A stretch of 64,000 bases of DNA from Laccaria trichodermophora (Eukaryota; Basidiomycota; Agaricomycetes; Agaricales; Hydnangiaceae), in the NCBI GenBank assembly GCA_018417955.1, contig JACTVC010000026.1, positions 744,001-808,000 on the forward strand, in the 5' to 3' direction. Made by a program: the position numbers and the translations under genes. How positions within the stretch are numbered: the first letter of the stretch is position 1; each line of letters starts with the position of its first letter. Below the pieces are notes generated by a model, which searched no databases, had not been told where the DNA came from, and was given only the letters and a program-made list of their open reading frames with translations. Of the stretch, positions 9,975-20,480 are shown one piece after another.

Positions 9975-12159
9975 ATGGCCAGAGATCCGTCTCTGCTGTC
10001 ATCGACGGCCCCTTTGTCCATCGTGCCCGCTCAAATCCATATTGGCCATGTGTAAGTGCCAACTCTACCAAACTCACTGACAACAACCGATCTCCTCACC
10101 AGGCAGCTACGAGATCTCCTAATCTGCCCTCGCGAGACCGGGGTCGTCAACTACGTTCAACGCCAGTCGATTGTCGAGCAAAACCTGCATGAAACTGACT
10201 CGGTGCGTCTAACTTTGCGTTTATGACTCACTTCAGGTCGCTGACGTCTTTCAGCCAACCCGAACACTTGCAGACTTGCCCTTCACACCCAACACCCTCA
10301 CCTCCCTCCGGATAGGCGAACACGACACGCTCTTAGCTGCAGGTGGTCAGGACGCAGAGATCCACCTCTCCTACCACGCGCCGACCTCATCTCGCCAACG
10401 CCGCACAAATTGCGTATGGCAATACGAACGTCAATTGAGCGGATCCATAAACAACTCTGTCGTACTCACGTCCCTTAACCTCACTCGCTCACACGAAAGC
10501 AGTGTCGAGCCCCACGTGGTCATCAGCAACAACGATTGCACCGTCAAATTCTACGATGTCCCCATTCGAGCACAGAGCTCGAAACGCACAATCAAGGAAG
10601 CGGGCTCGCTGCGATTGGACGTGCCGATCAACCATTCTTCAATATCACCCGATGGGCGTACGCTTCTCTCTGTCGGGGACTCATCCAATGTCTATTTCCA
10701 CCACATCTCAGGAGGCGCTCGCCTTACATTTTCTCCTATAAAGACCCTCACCATCCCCGCTCCTGATACGTCACCCTATCCATCCTCATCGCTCGCAGCA
10801 TCCTTCTCCACCGCCTTTTCGTCAGATGGCATGAAGTTTGCCGTGGCGTCGCAAGAAGGGGTCGTGGCTGTGTGGGATGTGCGGAGTTGTAAACCTCTCA
10901 AGGTGTTTCAAACTGACAAAACGCGGGTACCTTCAGGGAATGGAGGTGCATCTGGATGGCTCTCGGACGACCCATGGGAATGGACGCGAGGGAGCTCAAA
11001 GGCTCCAGGATGGAGCGTCCGCAATGTTAAATTTAACACTGGCAATTTCGGCAAGGAGATCATGGCGTTTACGGAGCACACGTCTTTGATCCACCTTGTA
11101 GACGCACGGACGTTCGAGACGGACGAAGTCATTCGCGTGCCGACGGTGCCTAGGCGCTCGCCGCCCCCACCTGCGTCGAGACCGCAGCAAATACGACCTG
11201 TGCACCCACCCCCACAACAACAACAACAACAGCAACGACATTTCTTTACCAGCAGTACTAGCTCTTCACGCATCGGTTCTCCGCCCAGCTTCCTTGTCTC
11301 TGGACCGTCTAGTCCCCGAAGACCGCCTACGATCGCCCATCGTGATCTATCCATCGTTCAAGCGCTCGGAGACGCCTTTCGGATCCCAACGTCGACGTAC
11401 TCTGCTCCGTCATCGATATCCGATTCGACCTGGCGGACACTCAGCGGGCTTTCGCACCGGTCGAGCGCTAGTGGAGGAAGAGGCTCAGGTGCAGGACAGA
11501 GCGAGCAACAAGACTTGCTTTTGATCCCGCCTTTGGGTGATAGGGACGTGGAGAGTGAGGTGCACGCGTTGTTGGAGGGACATGCGGGGATGCAGAGGGC
11601 TACGAGGCACCCGGGGGTGGTTAATGATGATGAGGATCTGGAGGATGATTTTGCGGAGGATGAGGATGATGATCGGGATACGAATACGGGGAGTACGCAT
11701 GCGGATTATGAGTACCGGATTGGTGGTGTGGGGAGTGCTGGTGCTAGGGCCAGGAGGAATAGGACGAGCAGGACGAGGAGTGGTGGGGATTTGCAGCTGC
11801 TGCCACAGACGCAAGCGCAGCATTTGATGGAGGTTGATGAGGTTGATGGGAATTCTTCTGCTGGGGAGTGTATCTCCCGTACACCCTCGCGAAGCTCTTC
11901 ACCCACCCCATCGTCTACTCGTCGTGAACGATCTGTTCGCAGACATACTTCTTCGTCGTCGCCTGTGAGTTCTGGGGACCACCAGGCGAAGGGGGGTTCG
12001 GCGGGAGAGATGGTGTACCCGTCTGATGACCTTGACCTTGCTGGGGTGTGCTTTGATCCGTATGGGGGAAGGATATACGTTGCGTCTACGGAGGCGGTGG
12101 TGGAGTGGGGTGTTAGGGGAGCGGATAAGTGTTGGTGGTTTGGGGATGGGTGGCGGTAG
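9975..12159 (+). CDS. DUF2415 WD-repeat-like protein (full-length copy)
   Basis: Three exons: 9975-10051, 10103-10202, 10255-12159; 693 aa. The N-terminal half has beta-propeller-like strands (AAGGQDAEIHLS, VVISNNDCTVKFYDV, LLSVGDSSNVYFH, FAVASQEGVVAVWDVRS), then a polyglutamine run, a long disordered Ser/Arg/Asp-rich region with an acidic block (DDEDLEDDFAEDEDDD), and a C-terminal block DLAGVCFDPYGGRIYVAST...VVEWGV that matches the DUF2415 motif of fungal WD40 proteins as I remember it. Exon 1 (MARDPSLLSS...) and exon 2 (LRDLLICPRETGVVNYVQR) were assigned from clean GT-AG junctions and frame. Fungal homologues are uncharacterised. A 5'-truncated copy lies at 16226-17836. Confidence 0.8.
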
Positions 12160-12752
12160 GCATCCCTTTCACGTCTCTCAAAACTCTTCGTTGTCCAAAA
12201 ATTTGGCCTCCGCGTTTTATCTCATCCCTCCCTTCATTCCATCACTCATCACAACTCCATCCCTCCCTCCCTCATTCAGGCTTTCTGTGACACACACATC
12301 CATGCACATCCATTCTTCGATCTTGCTCCTCTCAAAAACCCTTGTACGACCTAGCGTGGTTATCATTCTTCTATGCTCTTTGCCTCTTTCCCGCCGCACT
12401 CTCTGCCTCTCCCCCACCACACACTTGTCCATATTCACAGCTCTCTGCATTCCAGCCCCCTTCTGCATCGGATGATTTCCTCAATCGCATCAATCTACCC
12501 CATCCCCCCCTTTTTTTCCTCCGTTTTGAGCTCAAACTGTTTTCCAGCCATCCAACTAGTGCTACCTACTACTCTCCCCTCTCTTTTTCTCTTGGTCGTT
12601 ATCCTTGTATTGCGTACGTACGTATCGTATGGACTTGTGGACACTGTTTCTGTTTTTTTTTTTTTGTAGGAGTATAAATATTGTGTGGCATTTTGTGATC
12701 GATTGTACAACTCGAAGGATCCCAGGGCGAATGAAGGCCACGAGTTCCTCGC
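10557..12752 (+). repeat. Segmental duplication, parental block
   Basis: The sequence from codon gtc of CCCATTCGAGCAC to the CTCGCTCC after the 3' untranslated region is repeated at 16226-18405. The 5' edge is abrupt inside the third exon; the 3' edge lies past the polyadenylation region. The coding part is about 97-98% identical by eye, the 3' flank less so, with several small indels. Confidence 0.85.
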
Positions 12753-12885
12753 TCCATCGTCAATAAGTCGCCTCCCTTTCAACCAGCGATGGGGGAGACT
12801 TCGGGAATACGGGGACTACAAACTTTTTGTAGTCTCAAAGAGACGAGTCACGTGTTAATCACATTCACGTTTCCGACAATGTTGA

Positions 12886-13144
12886 CAGCTAAATGCAAAA
12901 CTCTAGACACCTCCGTGAAATTTCTTGGCTCCGCCTCGCTTTGTACAAACAACCATTTGAGAAAGGAAGCGGGCACGAATGACGCAAGTCCTCCACCAAG
13001 TCAGGTTCTATGTAATGTAATGGAGTGCTCCACACTCCAATCGAGGTTACGATGGTACGGACTTGTGCCAAATGTGGTTGTTTGCACAAAGCGAGGTGGA
13101 CACCAGAAATTTTCGGGAGGTGTCTAGGGTTTTGCATTTAGCTG
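12886..13144. mobile_element. MITE-like element with about 65-bp terminal inverted repeats
   Basis: The left end CAGCTAAATGCAAAACTCTAG is matched by the reverse complement of the right end, CAGCTAAATGCAAAACCCTAG, and the match continues through GACACCTCC, AAATTTCT and CCTCGCTTTGT(A/G)CAAACAACCA. Total length 259 bp with no coding capacity. No clean target-site duplication was found: flanks are ttga and gaat. The size and structure fit a non-autonomous DNA transposon. Confidence 0.75.
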
Positions 13145-13923
13145 GAATGATAATCTTTCTCTCGTTTAAGTAACCCTTATGATGTATGATATATACACCG
13201 TCGCAAACTATGAGATCGAGATAAATGTATGCGCAGACGGTGCTTCGAATTTGAATAGATCTATACATATCAGGCAAATTGAATGGGTTCAAGTTTGTCC
13301 TTATCGATTGGAATTCCGAACACCCAAAGTTCTCAATCAGTTCATTAATACAACAGGGAATTGGAGGGTACCTAAAGCTGCTATGTAGGTCGCATAGGTT
13401 CGGCTAGGTACCTCCCAACTTCCTGATGTGAGAAAATAGAACTAAAACCTTGAGCTTGAGGACCAGAGCAAGGCCAAAGTGCCCGCAGTCAGCACATATC
13501 AGCCTTTGTTATTTCCACCACTGGCAGTGCACCGAGGCCATGAGGATGTTTGCGAACTTAGCATTGTGACAAAGAGAAGGAGGGTGCTTCTATAATAGAC
13601 CATGCTGAACACTTGAGATCTTGCACTGAATGAGGCACTGTATTGACCTATGCTTCGAATGGGGACGACTCGGCTCGGGAGGGTTGTAAAGCTCTGCACA
13701 ACACATCGGTATTCGATCTGTATGGGTATTCTACGTGATCTGTGTCTCGGTTTCAGAAGTGTTGGGGGTCCTGCTGCTACATATATTAACCCACACTGAG
13801 GCGTTGAACATCCGAGTCAACCAACCACTGCCTACCGGCCTGTGCTTTCCCTCTCAACAAGTTATCAAGGTGCGCTAACATTGCCTTTTGTCTTTTTGTC
13901 AAATAAATTCGGCCCCGTTTGAG
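13145..13923. other. Intergenic, nothing recognised
   Basis: About 780 bases between the MITE and the DUF4430-like gene. No domain-bearing frame was seen on either strand. The last 100 bases are pyrimidine-rich and probably include the promoter and leader of the next gene. Confidence 0.3.
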
Positions 13924-14676
13924 ATGGCGGATCCCGAGCCGAGTCCAAATGCTAAGGTCACTGTCCATGTCAGGATCGAAGGAAGAAACAACACAACATT
14001 CGAGGATACCATCACGACGCAAGGCAAGAATGTGACGACCAATACAGGAACTTCCGAGGCTACGGGTCGCGCCGACGGAAGGAATGGAAATGAGTACCCG
14101 TTCCAAGTTCCTACTTGCACATCTGCACTTGCGGATTTTGCCACTGGCGTGGGCAGAAGACCTAAATGGGGCGCGTGAGTGTCTTCCAGGGGCGATGCCT
14201 TAACTTCTGCGGGCCTGACTGAGTTCAACAGCACATTTCACGGCGACTTAGACGACTTCTTTGTCGAAACCATTGGCGATGACACAGCTGACAGTCGGTT
14301 GGGCGAATTCTGGCAGCTAGCACTCAACTTTAGACGGGCAGACGTGGGAGGGGGCCAGTTGCGGGTCACGACTGGAGACAGCGTGTTGTGGGCTCTGGTC
14401 AGGGGGCAGACGTTAGTGCCCCTCCGGCTCAAGGGCCGTCCATCTGTTGGGGTCAACACGAAATTTACAGTCACCGTCCTTAATGGAGAAACCCGCAAGC
14501 CAGCACAGTTGGTAACTGTGCATCTGAAGAGTGGAGATATTTGGACGCCCATTGGAACAACAGATGTCAATGGACAAGTCGAGATAGTGCTCACAAGTGC
14601 TGGAGATCACAAATTAAGGGCAGATGCTCCGGGTATATATGTTAGATCTAATGTCCTCAAAGTGACGGCGGCTTGA
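13924..14676 (+). CDS. DUF4430-like beta-sandwich protein
   Basis: Two exons 13924-14174 and 14232-14676; 231 aa. The first part has VTVHVRIEGRNNTTFEDTI, then TCTSALADFA; exon 2 continues DLDDFFVETIGDD, FWQLALNFR, and a GDSVLWALV strand. This order resembles the transcobalamin-like DUF4430 domain. A C-terminal Ig-like strand set (VGVNTKFTVTV, DVNGQVEIVLTSAGDHKLRAD, GIYVRSNVLKVTA) resembles a bacterial-type Big/Ig fold at the end of such proteins. Related proteins are generally secreted, but here no signal peptide is visible: the protein begins MADPEPSPNA, and the upstream frame has no ATG. An unrecognised upstream exon or loss of secretion are both possible. Function unknown. Confidence 0.65.
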
Positions 14677-15039
14677 GTGATACAGAGCAGGACCAGATGT
14701 ACAATAAATTCCGTTTTTACGCCTTTTCTCACATCATGCATCCAGAACGTGTGCGTAGCTAGAAATCCCGAAGTATTCCACCCAGAATCATCTCGGCTAA
14801 TAATTATAATTCACGCCACCAGCGCAAGAGGTGCAGTGAGAAGGAAATCAGACTACTTACCTTGTCATTTATGGCATCGAGAGTTCGCAGTTGTGATTGT
14901 GGGGCCGTTTCACCCCCCCATTCCTCTGGTAAAGTTGTGTATCGTCTCCACCACGTTTATTGCTCTAGCAGTCCTTTGCCCTCGTAATCTAGCATCAAGC
15001 CATCCCGCATCGCATTGAGCATCCTCATCATCGACATCC
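14677..15039. other. Intergenic / 3' flank
   Basis: 3' flank of the DUF4430-like gene running into the decayed end of the GWT1 fragment. A few residues resembling the continuation of GWT1 may persist near 15000-15040, but homology is lost. Confidence 0.3.
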
Positions 15040-15726
15040 GCACATCTCCCAATGCCGAGAACAATAACTGGTAATGACTTGGGTGTCACTTTGAAGATCT
15101 GGGAAGGGAGGGAAGAAGTGAGGCACGAAGGGTGTTGCGGAGATTATTCCTTGCGAAAAAACGAAAGAACCAACTCCAAGGTCCATCTGTGGACTATTAG
15201 CCTCAAAATGAGCTTCAAGCTGATCAAGAGACATACAAGAGACATGCCGTAGGTCTCACACTTTGCGAGGGAGCGATGAGATATGGGAAAATCCACAGCC
15301 AAGATTGCAAGGATAGTCATGAGCGTCAAGGCTGGCAGAGGTCGTATCCAAATTGGCGACAGTTGCTTTGGAACAGAAACTGCTGGCGACGCAGGTTAGC
15401 TAGAGGGGAGAGAAGGGTGGAACGAAAAGGAGCAAAAATGTTGGTATGAGTATGAATAGGAGAGGATGATCGGTCGCTTCGCGAAGAGCGTCATCGACAG
15501 AAGAAGAGTACAAGGAGGATCCATAAAAGACCGAAGTTTATACGTCGGCTTGTTGGAAGGCGTGTGCATAGGGCTGAGTAGAGTGATACCGAGGACTACA
15601 CTGTAGAACGTTAGGCAGAATTTCGAGGCTTGAAGATACCAAAAAGACTAGGTTTATATGCGTAATTGAGGAACCCGTCATTCCCGACACAAAGGCCTCC
15701 TTTGCAGCCTTATAGTCATTGCTCAT
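15040..15726 (-). pseudogene. GWT1: GWT1 (GPI inositol acyltransferase) 5' fragment, broken
   Basis: Reads on the minus strand from ATG at 15726: MSNDYKAAKEAFVSGMTGSS, THINLV, then CTLLLSMTLFA, then LPALTLMTILAILAVDFP (about 15280-15345), SLAKCETYGMSL, an intron with GTATGT donor and CCACAG acceptor, MDLGVGSFVFSQGIISAT and finally KSLPVIVLGIGR in another frame. These are the successive N-terminal motifs of Gwt1/PIG-W, the ER multi-pass enzyme that acylates inositol in GPI-anchor synthesis. Only about the first 200 of about 500 residues are present, and there are at least two frame breaks (around 15460-15500 and 15100), so this copy is not functional. A working GWT1 should exist elsewhere, since the gene is essential in yeasts. 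Confidence 0.75.
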
Positions 15727-15879
15727 GCCGCCGACCGTGCTGTGTGATAGATCTATATGTTCGAGTGATATTGAGTAATGAGAATGTCAAGAGAATGTCA
15801 CAGTACTTATATGTTGCACTTGCTTATGACTTTGCATCAGGGAAAAGTTTAGTCGAGCGGTTCCTATCTTGAAATTGCG

Positions 15880-16225
15880 CATTTGAAGTTACTCATCTCT
15901 CGTTTTGCTTTCAAGGGGGTCGTCGTTGTGAAGATGCCAAAGAAATTCATTAGGTTACAATTTACGACGAAACGAAATCGTCAAGAACAACATACCTCAA
16001 ACAAAGCATAGGCAGTGGCTATGTACATAGATAAAAATGGCTAAGCCTGTCAATAAGCGCCTTCTGTTCAAACTTCACAACCACCACGTTATCCGTCTGT
16101 ACACCTTCCGCAATGGCCTCCGAGTCCTCGCTGTCGGGTCGTGCAGCGAATGTTGCCTCCCAGTCACCACCGGGGTGCGTCATCAAAAGCTCCTTTGGCC
16201 GCTCTCTTGGTTTCCTATGAACTCC
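15880..16225 (-). pseudogene. Fragment of an unidentified gene, frameshifted
   Basis: On the minus strand, starting after an acceptor-like ttcatag at about 16215, the translation KPRERPKELLMTHPGGDWEA, TFAARPDSEDSEAIAEGVQT, DNVVVVKFEQKALIDRLSHF has typical coding composition. It then shifts by one base near 16025 into YIATAYALFE followed by a GTATGT donor. I do not recognise the family. It is cut at 16225 by the junction with the duplicated DUF2415 block, so it is a rearranged remnant. It is antisense to the first 63 codons of the open frame of the second DUF2415 copy. Confidence 0.4.
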
Positions 16226-17836
16226 TCAATTGTCCCTATTCGAGCACAGAGCCAGAAACGCACAATCAAGGAAGCGGGTTCATTGCGATTGGACGTACCG
16301 ATCAACCATTCTTCAATATCACCCGATGGGCGTACGCTTCTCTCTGTCGGGGACTCATCCAATGTCTATTTCCACATCTCAGGAGGCGCTCGCCTTACAT
16401 TTTCTCCTATAAAGACCCTCAGCATTCCCGCTCCTGATACGTCACCCTATCCATCCTCATCGCTCGCAGCATCCTTCTCCACCGCCTTTTCGTCAGATGG
16501 CATGAAGTTTGCCGTGGCGTCGCAAGAAGGGGTTGTGGCTGTGTGGGATGTGCGGAGCTGCAAACCTCTCAAGGTGTTTCAAACTGACAAAACGCGGGTA
16601 CCTTCAGGGAATGGAGGTGCATCCGGATGGCTCTCGGACGATCCATGGGAATGGACGCGAGGGAGCTCAAAGGCTCCAGGATGGAGCGTCCGAAATGTTA
16701 AATTTAACACTGGCAATTTCGGCAAGGAGATCATGGCGTTTACGGAGCACACGTCTTTGATCCACCTTGTAGACGCACGGACGTTCGAGACGGACGAAGT
16801 CATTCGCGTGCCGACGGTGCCTAGGCGCTCGCCGCCCCCACCTGCGTCGAGACCGCAGCAAATACGACCTGTGCACCCACCCCCACAACAACAGCAGCAA
16901 CAGCAACAGCAACGACATTTCTTCACCAGCAGTACTAGCTCTTCACGCATCGGCTCTCCACCCAGCTTCCTTGTCTCTGGACCGTCCAGTCCCCAGAGAC
17001 CGCCCACGATCGCTCATCGTGATCTATCCATCGTTCAAGCGCTCGGAGACGCGTTTCGGATCCCAACGTCGACGTACTCTGCTCCATCATCGATATCCGA
17101 TTCGACTTGGCGGACACTCAGCGGGCTTTCGCACCGGTCGAGCGCTAGTGGAGGAAGAGGCTCAGGTGCAGGACAGAGCGAGCAACCCGACCTGCTTTTG
17201 ATTCCGCCTTTGGGTGATCGGGACGTGGAGAATGAGGTGCACGCGTTGTTGGAGGGACATGCGGGGCTGCAGAGGGCTACGAGGCACCCGGGGGTGGTTA
17301 ATGATGATGAGGATTTGGAGGATGATTTTGCGGAGGATGAGGATGATGATCGGGATACGAATACGGGGAGTACGCATGCGGATTATGATTACCGTATTGG
17401 TGGTGGGGGGAGTGCTGGTGCTAGGTCTAAGAGGAATAGGAGGAATAGGACGAGGAGTGGTGGGGATTTGCAGCTGCTGCCACAGACGCAAGCGCAACAT
17501 TTGATGGAGGTTGATGAGGTTGATGGGAATTCTTCTGCTGGGGAGTGTATCTCCCGTACACCCTCGCGAAGCTCTTCACCCACCCCGTCGTCTACTCGTC
17601 GAGAACGCTCTGTTCGCAGACATACTTCATCGTCGTCGCCTGTGAGTTCTGGGGACCACCTGGCGAAGGGGGGTTCTGCAGGAGAGATGGTGTACCCTTC
17701 TGACGACCTTGACCTTGCTGGGGTGTGCTTTGATCCGTATGGGGGAAGGATATACGTTGCGTCTACGGAGGCGGTGGTGGAGTGGGGTGTTAGGGGAGCC
17801 GATAAGTGTTGGTGGTTTGGGGATGGGTGGCGGTAG
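16037..17836 (+). CDS. 5'-truncated, chimeric second copy of the DUF2415 gene
   Basis: A single open frame of 599 aa. Residues from about 64 on (VPIRAQ...) copy the parental gene at 9975-12159 from within its third exon to its stop. The first 63 residues (MAKPVNKRLL...) are unrelated and lie antisense to a fragment of another gene, so this start may be fortuitous; no promoter can be inferred. Relative to the parent it lacks both small exons and about 160 N-terminal residues, including the first predicted propeller strands. All indels within the coding part are multiples of three (one His lost, two Gln gained). A hand count gives about 30 synonymous against about 12 non-synonymous changes. It may be an expressed paralogue or a very young pseudogene. 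Confidence 0.55.
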   Translation: MAKPVNKRLLFKLHNHHVIRLYTFRNGLRVLAVGSCSECCLPVTTGVRHQKLLWPLSWFPMNSSIVPIRAQSQKRTIKEAGSLRLDVPINHSSISPDGRTLLSVGDSSNVYFHISGGARLTFSPIKTLSIPAPDTSPYPSSSLAASFSTAFSSDGMKFAVASQEGVVAVWDVRSCKPLKVFQTDKTRVPSGNGGASGWLSDDPWEWTRGSSKAPGWSVRNVKFNTGNFGKEIMAFTEHTSLIHLVDARTFETDEVIRVPTVPRRSPPPPASRPQQIRPVHPPPQQQQQQQQQRHFFTSSTSSSRIGSPPSFLVSGPSSPQRPPTIAHRDLSIVQALGDAFRIPTSTYSAPSSISDSTWRTLSGLSHRSSASGGRGSGAGQSEQPDLLLIPPLGDRDVENEVHALLEGHAGLQRATRHPGVVNDDEDLEDDFAEDEDDDRDTNTGSTHADYDYRIGGGGSAGARSKRNRRNRTRSGGDLQLLPQTQAQHLMEVDEVDGNSSAGECISRTPSRSSSPTPSSTRRERSVRRHTSSSSPVSSGDHLAKGGSAGEMVYPSDDLDLAGVCFDPYGGRIYVASTEAVVEWGVRGADKCWWFGDGWR

Positions 17837-18405
17837 GCATCCCTTTCACGTCTCTTAAACCTCTTCGTTGTCCAAAAATTTGGCCTCCGCGTTTTATCTC
17901 ATCCCTCCCTTCATTCCATCACTCATCACAACTCCATCCCTCCCTCCCTCATTCAGGCTTTCTGTGACACACACGCATGCACATCCATACTTCGATCTTG
18001 CTCCTCTCAAAAACCCTTGTACGACCTAGCGTGGTTATCATTCTTCTATGCTCTTTGCCTCTTTCCCGCCGCACTCTCTGCCTCTCCCCCACGTCCATAT
18101 TCACAGCTCTCTGCATTCCAACCGCCTTCTGCATCACATGATCTTAACCGCCCCCCTTTCTCCGTTTCCAAGTTGCATCCCCAAGCTCAAGCTCAATCGT
18201 TGTTCAAACTGTTTTCCGACTATCCAACTAGTGCTACCTACTACTCTCCCCTCTCTTTTTGGCTCTTGGTCGTTATCCTTGTATTGCGTACGTACGTATC
18301 GTATGGACTGTGGACACTGTTTCGTATTTTTTTTTTTGTGTAGGAGTATATATAACTATGGTGTGATTGTACAACTTGAAGGATCCCACAAATTCCTCGC
18401 TCCAT
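16226..18405 (+). repeat. Segmental duplication, derived block
   Basis: About 2.2 kb copy of 10557-12752 in the same orientation, about 5.6 kb downstream. The 3' untranslated part carries several indels not divisible by three (for example loss of cttgtccac-like bases near 18090 and of the cgaatgaaggccacg segment near 18390), in contrast with the coding part. Confidence 0.85.
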
Positions 18406-18803
18406 GGCAAACAACTCAGTAACTTTAAATGCATCAAGACAAGTCACGTGATAGCACACCTCCTCTCATCAACCTCTCATTTATCATTTTTTCGCATCTT
18501 TTTTATAGTACGTCAGTATTTCGAGCGAGAGAGCTACATAAAGACTGTTGAACTTCTGAACTATAGGCGCATCAGGTTTCTCACGCAGAGCCGAGAATCA
18601 CAACTGCAGGCGACCCACTGCAAGAGCTGTGACAAGGACGACTCGGATTGTCTTAGAATTCTAGAATTCTCAAGGTCTTATAGAGGCAGCTATCGAGACC
18701 ATCAAGAGCCTGCGTTCCAAGAACCAATACCTTTGCTCTTCAGTTATTCAAGGGATTTGCGCTTGAATTTCTCACCTCCTGGCGTCGAATATAGTCACCA
18801 TCC
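18406..18803. other. Leader and promoter region of the F-box gene
   Basis: No independent gene. A plus-strand frame starting at 18367 overlaps the F-box start in another frame and is not supported. The duplication ends here, so the F-box gene was not part of it. Confidence 0.35.
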
Positions 18804-20480
18804 ATGGCATCCCTCCTCAAAAGGCATCTGAACACCAATTATGTCCCATCGGACACAGAGCGGCGGGAAATCTTCCGTATTCTTGAAGAACCTCAAGCAC
18901 GCCTTGCAAAGATTAACGGCGAAATTGAGCGAATGCAGGCGACACTCGAAGGAATGAAACGCCAGCGGGACGAGCTAAGCCAGCACATCAATCAATACTG
19001 CGCACTGACATCACATATTCGGCTGCTCCCTCAAGAGATCCTCCTAGAGATATTCGTCCATTGCCTTCCCAAAGACCACAACGCTTTCATGTCATCGCAC
19101 GAAGCTCCCTTGCTTCTTGGGCGTATCTGTAGCAGCTGGAGATCGATTTCCCTATCAGCTCCGAAGCTGTGGACGACGATTCACGTCCCTGTGCCAGCGC
19201 CGGCGGAGATGCACCCTGAGCAGGTGATTACGAAAGCTGAGCATATGGTTGCTTCAAAACGTATGATTGGATTGCGAACGCAGGCGTTGCAAGAGTGGTT
19301 AAACCGCTCCGGATCACTTCCTGTCGACATTTCGTGCAACCAATGGGCAGAGGTGGTAGCGGCCAACTACGCGAATTCAGCGCGGCCTATTGTGGACGTA
19401 ATCCTTTCCGTGGCGCATCGTTGGAGGAACATTACCGTGGCAGCACCAGCTGACACGATGGAGTCTTTCCTTTCGCACCCTCCCCACAATCTTCCTTTCC
19501 TACAATCCTTGAAATTTATTTTTGTATGGCGGTGGCAGCCAGGTTTAAACAACCGGTATCCGGAGTACAACATCTGCACAGCACCCTCACTTCGAAAGTT
19601 ATCTTTTGACCAATTCCAAGGCAACCCCCTGCGGCTTCCCGTAAACTGGGAACATCTTACAGATCTCAGCTTGACATTTCAACGGGAGGTCAGTGGACAG
19701 CTGTCTTTAAATCAAGCGGCGGAGTTGCTGTCACAATGCCGACACCTTGTCCGCTGCAAATTGGCGGTGGGCAGAAGTTATCAAGTACAGGGTCTGGTTC
19801 ATCTTTCAGCATTTGCACTTCCCTATCTCGAATGCTTGACTGTATTTGAGGTGTCTGATGCTACCAGTATGTTCAATTGCCTGGACCTTCCTGCATTGCG
19901 TCAGGTTACATATTATACCTGCGTTGCACCCCACTTGTCCCAGAGGTCCTCGCTAATCACCCTCCTCAGCAAGTCAAATGGATCGATTCGCGAATTTACA
20001 GTAAATCCTCAGCAATTTACGAGGGAAGAGCTCATCGAGTGTCTACGTCTCATCCCCCACGCCACTACTCTTACTCTGGACAACCACACCGCCCGTCACA
20101 GACGTGCAATCGGAGCCTATGGTCGTAACCCAACAATTTTGCACAAGGACCTTCTGTACTCTTTTCTCCCATCTGCCACAAGCGGGCATCCCCTCTGTCC
20201 CAAATTGCAAGTCCTGCACGTTAGCTCCCATCTCGACATGTCGGATGAAGATCTGTTGGAATTCATTCTGGAGAAACAAAGCGGACTTTCATCAAACGTT
20301 CTGCCTTTGAAGCGCCTTCATAGTGATTTTCTACGGCCTCGGGGGATGGACGTCGTGCCACATCTTAGGATGATGAAAGGTTTTGACCTTCGGTTGAGTT
20401 ATGCTGAACGATCCATGGAGACATTGTTTCCACCATCGGAGATGGTTGACATCCCCGATGTCGGGTTCCCCTTTAATTGA
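18804..20480 (+). CDS. F-box domain protein (agaricomycete coiled-coil type)
   Basis: Intronless, 558 aa. Residues 20-70 form an amphipathic coiled coil (ARLAKINGEIERMQATLEGM, KRQRDELSQHI). An F-box follows at about 70-115 (IRLLPQEILLEIFVHCLP ... LLLGRICSSWRSISLSAPKLW), then a leucine-rich-like tail with repeated 'LPxLxxL' spacing. F-box proteins link substrates to Skp1-cullin ubiquitin ligases; this coiled coil plus F-box format is a very large, mostly uncharacterised family in mushroom genomes. The start was taken at MASLLKRHLNTNY because it aligns with MALLPLEQRLNTNY of the paralogue at 21224-22897. The two are clearly homologous but well diverged and face each other. Confidence 0.85.
   Translation: MASLLKRHLNTNYVPSDTERREIFRILEEPQARLAKINGEIERMQATLEGMKRQRDELSQHINQYCALTSHIRLLPQEILLEIFVHCLPKDHNAFMSSHEAPLLLGRICSSWRSISLSAPKLWTTIHVPVPAPAEMHPEQVITKAEHMVASKRMIGLRTQALQEWLNRSGSLPVDISCNQWAEVVAANYANSARPIVDVILSVAHRWRNITVAAPADTMESFLSHPPHNLPFLQSLKFIFVWRWQPGLNNRYPEYNICTAPSLRKLSFDQFQGNPLRLPVNWEHLTDLSLTFQREVSGQLSLNQAAELLSQCRHLVRCKLAVGRSYQVQGLVHLSAFALPYLECLTVFEVSDATSMFNCLDLPALRQVTYYTCVAPHLSQRSSLITLLSKSNGSIREFTVNPQQFTREELIECLRLIPHATTLTLDNHTARHRRAIGAYGRNPTILHKDLLYSFLPSATSGHPLCPKLQVLHVSSHLDMSDEDLLEFILEKQSGLSSNVLPLKRLHSDFLRPRGMDVVPHLRMMKGFDLRLSYAERSMETLFPPSEMVDIPDVGFPFN

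Noticed and set aside
10908..11354. Minus-strand frame with a long cysteine run, and its equivalent at 16579-17007
   Set aside because: Antisense of the polyglutamine codons of the DUF2415 genes.
14677..15018. 113-codon plus-strand frame after the DUF4430-like gene
   Set aside because: In frame with the preceding gene directly after its stop codon, but shows no conserved continuation and runs into GWT1 debris on the other strand.
18367..18831. 154-codon plus-strand frame before the F-box gene
   Set aside because: Overlaps the F-box start in a different frame and begins inside the copied 3' flank of the DUF2415 block; most likely leader sequence.
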